Assembly: GCA_013398275.1 (NCBI GenBank)
Contig: VZSE01001842.1
Span: 1-64,000, forward strand
Origin: Promerops cafer
Lineage: Eukaryota; Chordata; Aves; Passeriformes; Nectariniidae
Length of the DNA stretch: 64,000 nucleotides
Reading direction: 5' to 3'
How positions within the stretch are numbered: position 1 is the first letter of the stretch; each line of letters begins with the position of its first letter. Under the pieces are notes generated by a model. The model was not told the DNA's origin, searched no databases, and saw only the letters and a list, made by a program, of their open reading frames with translations. The position numbers were made by a program, and so were the translations under genes. Positions 38,901 to 50,992 of the stretch are shown here, one piece after another.

Positions 38901-41211
38901 TTGAGAAGTGTGCTGCATTCCTTGGTGAAGAAGATGACTAGTTTTGTGTTTATGAGGAAATGCCTCTTACCAGAGGGCTTTTCTGGCCTCAGTTGGTTTT
39001 TAGAGGCTCAGGAGGCTCTTGGATTTTCTGATTTTTATCATTAGCAGCAACCATTCATTTGCGTAACTTGTACAGTGGTAGAAGAAATTCTGTGTCCTAA
39101 TGATGGGTAACCTTGAGTACAGAGGGTGGGAGGAGGGGAGGAAGGGAACTGAAGTATGCTAAGCATGAGGTCTTTTTCAATCAACATCAGGGAATGGCAG
39201 GTCAGGCTTGTGATGAGAATTAAGTTCCTAATTCTGAGTGTTTGCATAATGCCTTTCATCTGCAAAACACTTCCACAAATACTAATTGGTATGAATTACA
39301 GCTTGGTATAACAAAAATGGGGCTGCAAAAGTCTGTGCAGATAGCTGATAACACAAAGTTCATAGGCTTTTTTTTTTCTGTATTCAAGGTTTTACATGAG
39401 GTATTTCCCCTCCCTGCCCAAGTACTGCATTCTGTAAATACAAAACCTGAAGCACAGACAGCAGTCGCTCCCCCGTGTCCAGCGTGTCCCCAGTGTGTTG
39501 TGCATCACAGAGTCAGGGATATTGTGTTCCCCCCCTCAGCCCCACTGCAGCTCATCTTCCAGCAGGCTGTGCTTGTACCCTGATGGAGAGCAGCCTGCTT
39601 TGACCTTGCTTTCTTCTGCTTGCATGGTGGTCCTCTTTTAAAAGCTTTGAATGGCTAATGCCAACAAGTTAAATCTTTGAGGGGCCTCACAGGTGATACT
39701 AGAGCTGAAATAATAATAAACCTGTTTTCATGCAAGGAGCCATGACAACACTTTCTTAGGTGTGACTTTGAAAAAGCCTGAATGATGACTGGTGCACTCT
39801 TTCAGTTCCCAAAAATGTAAAAAATTATAATGATGTCTCTTTTTGAGACCTTCACTCCCTATTTTATTTTAAGTACTGCAAAATCCAAAGTTCTAATTGT
39901 GAATGCATATGTATAATGTATTTTATAACTACTGGTGACAATCTGCTGAAATAATTGAATAGAAATGCTACAGCATGTGAAACTGGACTGAGTTGTGAGA
40001 TTTAAATGCTCTTTATTGTGCTGACATTCAACCTGATGGCTGGCTTGCAGCTGACAGTCTGCTTTGAATGGGTCTGTGAAAACTGCCTACGAAAAGCAAG
40101 TTCATGTATTCTTTGTGAAAATGGCATATGGAGCTGACTAAAAGGGATCCTCAGTTCCACTGGAAAACTTGTGGGAGTTGACAAGTTGAAAAATTTTGGA
40201 AATCTCCACATAATGATCCAATTCTTGCTTAAAAATAGCCATGTGCTCTGGTGCTTCATATAATTCTCCTTGCACAGAAAGAGGGGAGAAAAAGGGGAAT
40301 TATAAACACTAAACATATGACTAGGAGATGTTAAAAATCTCATGTTCCTTGGACATGAAAGAGCCAAACTCTGCAGCCCCTGGCCCTACATTCAGGGGTA
40401 GCATAACTCTTCCTCCTTGTTAGCACTGTACCAATACATGCAACTATGGGTTGCAGCTGCAAAGGAGGGCTGCAAGTCCTCTGCCCCTGTTGCCTGTGAT
40501 GATTTTTGAAGTGGTTTATTCCTCACCCTACCCTCCAGTCAGGCTGGTTTTGTGGGTCTCTCCAACTGCTATGGAGATACAAGGTGGAGTGATTTGGAGC
40601 TCACAGTTTTCCTATGAGTGTTATTATCGACTCTCTAAGGCTCAGCGAAGTGACCTGAGCTCTGTTTTGTACTCAGTCCATGTTTGTTAGGCTTCTCCTC
40701 AACAATTGGACCAAGAGAAGTAGTTTCCTGAGCTGGCTGCTGTTGTAGATGAGACTGAAAAGCACATGTCTCTTGGGAAGAGGAGACCTCTGCAGCTGAA
40801 ATTATATTATGCCATGCAGCATATAATACCATATATCCTCCTGTGCTACTACAAAAAGCTCTAAGAAGTTGATTTTCATCTTCAAGGGACTTATTTATGG
40901 CCTTACAGTAGTTCCTAGATGCTTCCTGGTTTATCTTTGTTGTTTTGAAAATGCTGGTTAAATCAAGCACCAATACAATGTGCTGTCTCTGCTTAATCCT
41001 TTCTGAGATGGACTTGTCAATACAAAGCTGGCAGAGAAATCTGGGATTTAGTGAGGAAAACAAAAAGAGAAGAATGGAACAAGTATTAAAAATGGGTGGC
41101 AACATTTGGAAGGGATTGCCTGACTTGTTGCCCTCTTTGCCAGTCTTAATGATCCAGCATTATGTTCATCCTGGCTTTTAACACTGTTTCTCCATACTTC
41201 CTTATTTTTAG
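35938..41211 (+). other. SLC22A23: SLC22A23 intron 2
   Basis: This 5,274-base intron has donor GTAAGT and acceptor ATTTTTAG, with a branch-point-like TTTTAAC near 41178. A 156-codon minus-strand frame at 40635-41105 has no recognisable domain and is probably chance. I see no other gene or clear repeat. Confidence 0.88.
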
Positions 41212-41366
41212 GGTTGGTCGGCGGCCTGTACTGCTCTTCTCTGTCATATTCATTTTGATATTTGGACTGACTGTGGCACTCTCAGTGAATGTGACCATGT
41301 TCAGCACACTCAGGTTTTTCGAGGGATTTTGCCTGGCTGGAATAGTCCTCTCCCTGTACGCACTGC
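41212..41366 (+). CDS. SLC22A23: SLC22A23 exon 3: MFS loop motif, TM3 and TM4
   Basis: Exon 3 is 155 nt, again the length I recall for this exon in SLC22 genes. Its first base completes W197, then come residues 198-248 and the first base of R249. It completes the MFS signature loop, read across the junction as D196-W-V-G-R-R-P202. TM3 spans about 202-221 and TM4 about 232-248. An NVT sequon at 223 lies by the short TM3-TM4 turn. It ends LSLYAL plus C, before the donor GTGAGT, so exon 4 must start with two bases finishing an Arg codon, as in the mammalian gene. The sequence is highly conserved, with no stop or frameshift. Confidence 0.97.
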
Positions 41367-41837
41367 GTGAGTATTCCTTCATCGCCCATACAAGCGTGTT
41401 TTTATCGAGTATATGGTTTGCTGTTCTCTGGCTTCCTGCTTTTGTTCAAACAGATCAAACCAGAATCGTATTGGCTGCAAAAGCTTTAGCCCGAATTTTG
41501 GTAAGGAGGATTTTGCAGCTGTCTTTTTAGGTTACTACAAAGCAGTCTGTGAAGCTGTCTCAGAGCTCATTTTTGCAGTTATAAGGTGGTTTGGGTTTGT
41601 CTGTTGTTTTTTAAACCTAGAAGTTCCTGGTTCATAGCCATAATGTGTAATGGGAGTAGATTTCACCCTGCAATATTGAGCTCAGTGGGAGACTTACCAC
41701 TTTGGCTGCCTCTAGCAGTTTGTACTCTGGCACTTTTTCAGAACTTCCTCTATTACTTGCAGAAATATCCTGTATCCCTGCCTCAGGATTGTAAAGTTAC
41801 AGCAAAAATGTGTTAGAAGACCCTGAAGTCCTTTTTT

Positions 41838-41915
41838 CAACTCTTTTTTTTTTTTGGTTGGGTAATTTTGGGGGGTTTTTTTGGGTGGTCTTGCTGTTAT
41901 TGTTGTTTTTGTCTG
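41838..41915 (+). repeat. T/G-rich low-complexity tract
   Basis: Runs of T alternate with runs of G and almost no A or C, on the sense strand of intron 3 shortly after exon 3. Similar tracts lie at 6085-6131 and 53470-53560. Confidence 0.7.
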
Positions 41916-44900
41916 TATCATGAGGGGGAAAAGAATCTCTGAGAGAAACTTGAGGGAAAGCTTGTAAGAAATACCTACATGCTCCCATCTGGGGTGACTA
42001 GTAAACTTGTAGTCAGAACACTCGAAAACTCCCTCTGGAGGCCTTGCCTTTGGAGGGTGCATCCACGATGCCACCAACCTAATCTGTGTCCCTTGGATAT
42101 GTTCCAGAGAGCATCTTCTGCTTCCTTGGCTGTTTGTAATTAACAGGTAGCACCACACCAACCGAAGAAAACACAAAATTTGCTCCTCTTTATTATGGCT
42201 CTGGAAAAGTATTATCTAATTATATCCTGGAAGTTGCTGTACAGATCTTCATAAAATTTTATTTACTTCCTATTGTGGATGGTATCTAACCCATCAAGAT
42301 TTAGCACAGTATCCTTACTTTGCACAGAGTATTTTATAATATTAAGTTCTACTGTTTTTGTTTTATTTTTGGTCTGTGCCAAGGGGAAAGAGGCCTGACT
42401 GCAACAGACAGGAGTTTGTTCTGTATTGCACTTCGTTGTTATGCCTGATACGTACCCAAGATACACGATTTTTTAATTCTCTTGCCTTTGCTCATGTAAT
42501 TGCTAGTAAGAATCTTACACCAAAAAAATGGAACTACCACTGAAGGCATTACACTTTTACTGGGAAGTAATTTAACCTGTGTGGTTCCCATGGGACAGGG
42601 CTTCAGCGATTACCAGTGTGATGTTCAGCTGGATAATAAGCTTGTCAGGATTTTTCACAGCCCAGTTGCAGCGTGTTAGTTTTTCTTACTTGATGAGGGT
42701 TTTTTTAACTTTTAAGAGATTACAACTGATGATTTTCATGGGGAAATGCCAACTAAGAAGAAGTTTGATTACAGACATTTTTATGATTAGAGTGAGTGTA
42801 TGTATTGCTTTAGACCAGACAATAGCTTGTCAGCTCAGGCTTTCATTCAGAAAATGGCATATTCTGGTTGCTTCATGCACTACTTGGTTCAGAGCAACGA
42901 TTTGAGTCTGATATTTTATCCCTACCCCTCTAAAATTCAGGTGTTTGCTATAACCACTGCTCTCTGGATAGACAATGCCTAAACAGAGCTAGTAGGTGTT
43001 AGGAGAGATCTGCGTGAAATTAGCTGCAGGCTGAACATCACCACACTTCTGTGAATGTGAGAAAATGTGGAAAATGCAGCACCTGTGCCTCTGATAAATC
43101 TTCTGACCTTCTGTCTGAAGAGATGAGGGGAGTGAGTTTTTACTGTATTAAATAATATAAACAAAAGAGAAGCTGTCACCTTGGTATAGAGTACTCAGAG
43201 AGAAGTAATCCCTGAAGTGTCAAGAGAATGGGAGTTGTAGGGTTTTCTGTTTGATGGTGGTTTTGATTTTAGTCCTCATAATCTGTTAGGCGTCCTCTCA
43301 GCCTTTACTTACTATCTTTTCTGCTGGAATCAGAAAAGTGCGTGGAGTATTCTTATGATTCACAGCCTCTCTTCCCTTTCCCTTAATGGCCTTGATTTCT
43401 TCCCCTGGAGAATTGTTGCCCCTGAACTCCCAGCTGGCTGCCCTGAGCAGAACAATGGAAAGTGGAAAGTTTGACCTGTTAGTGGCAGCCATTAGCCAAA
43501 ATTTCCGAAGCTACTGTGCAGAAGAAAACTGCATAGGCTTGCATAGCCTGCAAAGGTAATTAGTTTGCCTCTGGGATCCTTTTGCACTGCGTTGAGCTTG
43601 CTAGTTGTGCTTGGATTTATGGCCTGCCTGAGGGAAATTGTAAATAACAGTTCAGGATGCTTTGGGAGTGAGAAGAGCACCAAAGTGCTGTCTTCAAAAC
43701 ACAGAGCTGCCAAGATTGAGTTGCCTTCACCATCCAAACCACACTCTTCTTCGTAGCCTAGTGCTGTTTACTGAGCTGTGTGCCCTAAGGTGCAGAGTGC
43801 ACCAGGGGTGAGCCCTGCCTTCTGTGGAGGGACAGCACAGAGCTGCCTGTGTTCCTCTGTGGGCTTTCCTCAGTGCTGGGGCGAGCTCGCTTCTCGGGGC
43901 CTCCAAGCACAGCCTCTTGCCTGGAGCTGCTCAGGGCTTATGAGAAGGAACCACCTTGGCAAGTTGATTTGTTAAACTGAAATTTTTTCCTGCAGCTGCT
44001 GTAGTTTTGTTGGAAGAGGTGTTTCAGGTGAAATTTTTAGTGAAGCTGCAGGAAGAGACAGGCTTTGTGCAGGTGGTGCTTGCTGTGAGGGAGGGAAGCA
44101 GCGGAGCAGTGAGCCCAGGACTTTCCCCTCCTGGCTGCTGTGGGTCCTTGCATCATCCAGGAGAACGAAAGGCAGCAGATCCTATTCCACTGAGCAAACA
44201 CATGCAGCTTTGAAAGGCTTTTCTTTCATGCTGATGTGGAACAGGAGGAGCATTTACTGTCTTCCAGAAGTGTTTTCCTGCCTGGGAACAGGTTATCCTA
44301 CCAATCTTCAGTGGGTTCCTGTGCTTTTCAGCAGTTAGCACACATCTTGTATGGTCAGGGACCAACAAGAATTCCCAGGAAGCTCTTCCCAGGAGGGTAC
44401 AGTGTCTCCCAAAATGCCACACTCAGCAGCAATGTGATGCACAGAGCTGGCCCTGCCCACTGTGGTATGCTGGGTGGGTCCCCTACTATCCTTGTTTAGC
44501 AGATTTCTGCAGTAATGGGCCACCTCTTGCTGGAGGAGGGTGTTGGGACCAGTGGCAAAATCTCCTGGAGAGAGAAATAGTGAAGGGATGAAAAGGGGCA
44601 CTCTGGCCAAGGTGGTTGGAAGGGCGTGTATGGTCTGCCCAGCTGCTAAACATAGAAGAGAGTATAGACTAGGGACTGGAGGAAGACAGGCTAAGAGATG
44701 GCAGGGAAAAAGCTGTTTTTTTCTCAGGGTGCCTTCTGTTTGGTATTTGCCGGTGTGTGCACATCCAGAGAGGAAATATGGGCTTTCTGCCCCTGTTAGC
44801 TCAGCATGGATGGATGCACAGTGCCACAGCCTGCTGCCCAGCCAAAGGACAGGAGGTCTGAGTTTACCCATTGGGGTGGAAAGCCCTGAGATGGCCCTGA

Positions 44901-47900
44901 GAGGAATTGTCATTTGGACAGGCTGCGAGGGAGAGGAAGAGGTGTGGGAGCCCTGAGCAGGGTCACGGGTGCCTGAGTAAGGCCTCTGCTGGTATCTGTG
45001 ATTTGCAGCAGCAGGCGAGGCATGCCAGTCTTACTGCAGATAGCTCTGCTTGCTGTTGCAACTCACGTGGGACCAAGTACACTCAGCAAATGTGGAAGTC
45101 ATGGGAGAGAGCAAATCTGATTACTTTGAGGGTGGGGAGGGTGTTGCATCTGGGTCACTTTCGTCTCTCTGGGTCATTGCCTTGGCCCTGACCGCAGAGC
45201 TGCCTTTTTCTGGGTGCTTGTGGAGAAGGGCAGATGCTGTGGCTGACTCGGCACAGCTCACTTCCTTAGGGCTCCTTGCCATCAGCTGACACCAGAGCTC
45301 TCATGGCTGAGGGCAGGAGCTCCCCCTTCACCCCCTCTCCTCTCACATGCTGCTGCCCAAGTCAGGCTGGTGCCAGCATCTGCCTGAGCCCTCTGCCAGG
45401 CAAGCCATCCACCTTCCCTCCGGAGACCACCAAGCGTGCCATTGTCAGTGGATTGTGCCCTCTGATCTTGTCCCCCACTTCCTTTGGGAGATCTACTGAG
45501 CACAGTGCCTCTTGTGCTGCCTGAGCCTGGGGGATAGAGTGGGAGCAGGGGCTCACACTGGGCAAGGCCATTAAATGAAGGAAGGGAAAAAAGCCTTCCC
45601 TTCCAGCTGTTCATGTCCTATGCTGTCTCTGTTTCACGGCCAGGATCCCTGCTTTTGTCACTTTCTGGAGCCAAAGCTAGGACTTTGGTATTAATTAAAC
45701 TATTTAAGGGGAAGGAGAGGAAGGGAAGAGATATTTTTCTGGCAAATGCTCCTGGCAGGTTTAAAGAGCTTCCCATTAAAGTGCTGTATGCTGTCGCTAA
45801 TGACTGTACCTGAGCTCAGGCAGCACAAGCCATGGTGTGGATTTGCACACAATTGCAGGCTGTTCAGCAGTTTCATGGGTGACTGAGCTACAGATTATGC
45901 TGCAAAATTAGAAAGTCTAGACTTGAATGAACTGGTAAATAAGCTCTGGAAATAGCTTTGCTGGAAAGAAGACAACATCTCAGGTTGGAGCAAGGAAGCA
46001 GGGGTGTCCCTTCGATGCACAGAAGCAGAATGAGTGGGCATGTTGTTTCTCTTTCACTGTTGGGAGAAAAAAAGGTAGAAACATTGTTGAAAATCATAGG
46101 TTGTGTTTCAAAAGCCTGTGGAAGCTTGGCAAACGCTTTCACACCAGTTAGGATGTCCAGCTGTGATGTATCTTTCTCGTTTATAGCTAGGTCAGTCTAA
46201 CCTGTTACTCCTGTAAATTACACGGGCAGTGATCTAAGAGGCTAAATGTGGCTCCCTAAGATTTTTTTTTCTTTTAAACATGTGTCCTGGAAAGCTAGAG
46301 CAGGGTGCTAGAAAGTTTACTGCTGACTGAAGAATGAGCAAGTGCCGAAATGGAGCACCTCTGAGTTGTGGGCTGTAGTGATGTCAGATTTGTAAAATAG
46401 TTTTTCTTCCAGTCAGGTGTTAACAGAAAGGGTGAGATTTATCTTTTTTCTTTTCCTTCTTTATTTTTCAAAAGTGTATAGGCTCTGAAATCCTGAAGCA
46501 TTCCAAGCTTATAATTGATTTCATTCCCCATTTTCCTCTTGTGACTCTTCAGTAGCAAACATGGCCTTGGCAAGGCAGGTGAAGCACTGGAAACAGCAGG
46601 CTCTGAAGCTATTCTGTGTAATCTGAACTGGCTCAATAAATAACCCTGCAAAGCATTCTCAAATTGGAGAATGTGGAAAGCATCTGATTCCTTTCCAGTG
46701 CATTGACATGTGAGTTAGCTCCGCAGTAACGCGCAGTTCTCTCCACTGACAGGTCTGTGATAAGATCAAGGTTGTTAAGCCACCTACCTTCTGTTTATGT
46801 AACCAGCCTTCCTTTGTCTGAGTCACTTGACGAAGATCTGGTAGGAGTGATCACAGAGGGATCCACTGAATGAAAAGTCTTAACTGGCTCACCTTAAAGT
46901 GACCATTAGTTGTTAAATGATACAGAACCACTTTATTTATAGAGCCACCACAGGCTGTTCTATCACTGAGCTGGGATGTGATTTTCTGGAAACAGCACTG
47001 CTACAATTTTCAATAGCTTTGTGGGAGAACTATTAAAAAAATAGTATGCAGTAGGAGCTCTCCAGCTGCTCAAAACAAGTGCTGTGCATGCCTTTTATCA
47101 AGTGCCTGGGGGCTCAATTGATGCAAGACTAGAAAAGGCTATTGGAATTACAGTACTCTCCTTATAAATCTTCCTTGTTCTACATTGCTTCCCTCACTAC
47201 AGTCAAATCACAACTCATAATAGTCTATTTGCCTCTGTTTCCTCAGTACTTCTGCTGAATTTCCTTCCCTTTTCTGATGGTCAGAGTGGGTATAGGCCCT
47301 TCCAGGGACACAGTGTCTGCCATTAGGGCATGGACCCTCATTCTTATTTTTAACCCCTAGACACTGTCTTCTGGAGCAGAGGTGCCCTTGAAGCATTGCT
47401 AACATATTGTCCTGAATCCTTGAAAAACTGTAGCACTTGAAATTAATTTATACCAAGTCTTCAAGTATGCCAAAGGAGAACAAAAGTAAGCTCTTTCCTT
47501 GGAAGGTTAGAGGATGTTTGCTTGATGCAGATATTGCAGCAGAATATAACTTTAATCAATTTTTCCATTTCAGTTACTGAAAATCTTGTGTGTTGTCAAT
47601 GTGACCAAAAGCCTAAGGAATTAATTTTATCTGAGGTACTTTTTGTATGACTGGTCAATTGTGAATGCAATTAAGATGGAACACTGCAGTTGTTACACTT
47701 GTGATGATGACAATCAGATGAGATTAGAGTACACTTGCAATTTCCTCAGCTCAGAACACAGCTTGCATTTTTACCATTTAAAGTGTCTGTCTTTTAATTG
47801 TTCCAGACCAGCTCCAACACTCTGGATATGCTCAGTCTGCAAAATCTTACCTTCTGTCACGCAAATACTTGTAACTGTTCAGAACTGTAATTACACTTTT

Positions 47901-48893
47901 AGGGATTTTTTTAATTGTGTTTTTTTTTATTCTGAGCAATGTCAGATTCATAATTCTGTTGCACAGCTGAAAACTTGCTGCCACTGAAAGGAAATGAGAG
48001 GGGCTTTTCTCTTCCTCTTCCAAATTCCTTTGCATTGTCTCAGCTGCTTGTACAACTAATGACTTTAGACTATAAGGGAGTGTTTAAAATGGATAGTTAA
48101 ATCCAAAAAGTTGCCTTTCATTTGCAACTCTTTGACTCAGCTGAAGAATAAATTGTGAAGTGTCTGTTCCCTCCGCTGCTTTGTTGGGTTTTTTTCCCCT
48201 CTTGCTGTAAGACAGCTGCTAAATGGCTTTTTCTTTGCTACATAGATCCAAGCTAGTGTCCCGTAAGGTGGCTGGTAGTAAAAGCTTCCCATAACACATG
48301 CGCATGCATCCATGCAGGCCATGTCCAAGTGACTTTGGTTTTTCACATCTTATTAATTTTTCCGAGCAGGAAGCTAAATTTTTTACAGAAAGTATCAGAG
48401 AGAAGTTGTACATATAAAGCCCATTGTGCTGAGACTGTTGGCTTACTGAGTTTTAGTTGCCCGGTTCCCCATCTGTGTCCTGGCACTCAGCAGCACTTGA
48501 AAACAGGATGGGCTAGTGTTGGAAATGAGATGAGCAGTGACATTCCCAGGAGTTGCACTTAAGACAGACAGCATTCAGGGTTGGATTTGTTTTTCCCCCA
48601 GATGCTTCTTCCAGTGAGGGCACAGACATACACACATTTTTTTGTGTGCGTGTGCCAACTTTGTGCTGCAGAAGGAAGGATGCACAGGTTCATAAATCAC
48701 CTAGGAATGAATAGTGCTTTACTTCCCTTTCCTGCCTATCCCTACAGGTTAGCTTGTCAGGAAAACAAGCCAAGTTATAGCAACAGGATGTGCATAGAGG
48801 AAAAGCCGTGTGTGTGTGTAGAAGGTGCATTTAGAAATTATCTGTAGTGACTTTGAATGTTCAAGTCCAGCAACAAATGTCAGCGCACAAATT

Positions 48894-48911
48894 CACATAA
48901 ATATTTATGTG
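48894..48911. repeat. Perfect 18-bp palindrome
   Basis: CACATAAATATTTATGTG equals its own reverse complement. It sits in an AT-rich stretch of intron 3 whose composition resembles conserved noncoding DNA, though conservation cannot be tested here. It could be a dimeric protein-binding site or chance. Confidence 0.85.
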
Positions 48912-50380
48912 CCTTTCAAGAGGAGCCATAATTAAACAAGGCTAGCCAAATTCCCACCCCCAGTCACGCAGACATGACTCCTATTTTCTCACTTACAAAT
49001 AATATAACCCTGTGGGATTTTTACTAGTTCAAGTTAATTAAATTTCACTCAAAGCATGAAATTTGCAGGCAGTGCTCATTGCAGTAATTCTGCAAGTATG
49101 TATTATTTAGTCAAATACAATAAAAAGTTCACTTTTGTTTTAATTCTTCATTTTATTTGTTTACAGTGTACAGAATTTAATCATACACACCATATCAGTG
49201 CTTGTATCATTCATTTTTCTTTCTTTTTTTTAAAGAAAACTTCTTGATGTAGCATTGTGAATGAATTTGTTCATAAGTTGTATGCTGCAGTTACTGATGG
49301 ACCTAAAAGTATGAGCTATGTTTTGGTCTTTTGAGAACATCTGGTCCCTTCTTAAATGACTTGTACAGACACTCATGTAGTTTTTAGAGATAAGTTGAGA
49401 ACTAAGTGCTTGCTAATATCTTGAAAACTTGTTGGTTCACATTCTTTGAATTCTGGTTATGGTATGAATTGTGAGAGAAGAAATCAGTTTACTGAAGTCT
49501 AACGAATGATGTGCAAATCTTTGCACTACTCCAGTTTTGGATATATAAACTGTATGTCTGCTTTAGTCACACATTCAGTACGGAATCTTTCAACTTTTCT
49601 TGCAACAATTATTGAATTTAGGCCTGGTAAAAAAACCCAGATGGTATCCTAGAGAAAAAAGGGTGTTTGAAGAAGATTCAGTGACTTGGAAATATAGCTG
49701 TCCCTTGATGAAGTGCATGTGCTGAACTGTGGAAGAAAGCACAGTACAGTACTTGCATCAGAAATTCTGGATCCATGTTCTTGCACCTCTGTGGGTGATG
49801 TCCCCAGCTCCTGGATGTCCCAGCATTTCTCTCTAACTGGCTTGTGCTTGGAGGAATTCTTGGCAGGCTTAACAATTCTTGTGGCCTCTCCTTCCAGCTT
49901 TCTGCCCTAGCCCCACGGCAGAGACCACGCTCTTGTACAGCCATGCCTCAGCCCTCTCCCTTGCAGTCAGGCACTTAAGTGCAAATACATCTCCATCAGT
50001 GGCTTAGCTCACATAATCAATGTACTAGGTTAATGACATACATTTCCTTCTGCTGTTGCTTATTCTCTGAGGAGAATAATCTCTGGCAGAAGCAGCAGGG
50101 GAGAGCAATGTTTGCACATGCCTCGGCTGGACTAGGACCTGAGAAGTGCCGTGGTGCAGTGGAGGAGGGCAAGCCCTGCTGGAGCACTGTGCACTGTAAT
50201 TATGGTTTTCTTAAAAATTCAGACTGGAGAACCTGTGTGTCCTGGTACTGAGACATAGGTAGGTTACTTTATGTTACTGTTATCCAGACAGTTGAGATTA
50301 ATTCCCTGGAGAAATGAGGAGGGCATTTTCTCTATCAAACACTGAGTTCAACAGATACTTAAGCACCAGAGTTCTTGTCC

Positions 50381-50396
50381 TAAATAAATAAATAAA
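50381..50396. repeat. (TAAA)4 tetranucleotide repeat
   Basis: Four perfect TAAA units. A second (TAAA)4 lies at 50977-50992. Confidence 0.85.
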
Positions 50397-50976
50397 GGGA
50401 TCCCTAGAGTTTTCTGCTTGACGTGAAACTGCTGTCCAGAAGGAACAAAGTGTCAGCCTGCCAGCTCTTCAGGGACTTTTTCCAGTTCCACTGCTTCTTC
50501 CACTCAGATTTCAGTCCTGGACTTGAAGGCACTGTAGCTGTTACCTGGATATGGAGCACTCAATTAACAGAGTCAGAAGAAAGAAAAGTAACAAAAAAAG
50601 CACAGTAAGCAGAATCAATAATGTGGTGAGGCAAAAAGCAATATAAGGGAAGAATTTCTGTGGGTTTTTTTACTATTATTATAGCAAACATAAATGGATT
50701 GAAGGCAGGAAGGAAAAATAAGAGCAACTTAAAGATTGTGTAATGCTGGAAGTAGCTTATGTGGTGAAATTGCAGCCAGTGTTCCTAATAACATCCCATT
50801 TTTGTTTCATTTATAGCTTTGACTCTGAAAGATTTGGTTGGGGTTCTTTGCCTAGAACTTGACTGACTTGTTTTTCAATGCAGAAAGCCAAATCTGTCTT
50901 TCTAGAAAGCTTGAGGAAAATTAATTAAAGAGCTTTTGAATTATAGATCCATTAAAAATGACTCTGCTTTGAAAGT

Positions 50977-50992
50977 TAAATAAATAAATAAA
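50977..50992. repeat. (TAAA)4 tetranucleotide repeat
   Basis: Four TAAA units, about 600 bases from the similar array at 50381. Confidence 0.85.

Noticed and set aside
40635..41105. 156-codon minus-strand frame just before exon 3
   Set aside because: No known family recognised; lies wholly in intron 2 with no supporting signals.
44335..44913. 192-codon minus-strand frame, with a 138-codon plus-strand frame over part of it (44540-44956)
   Set aside because: No recognisable domain. In this GC-richer patch one or two frames of this size are expected by chance over 64 kb, and no splice or promoter context supports a gene.
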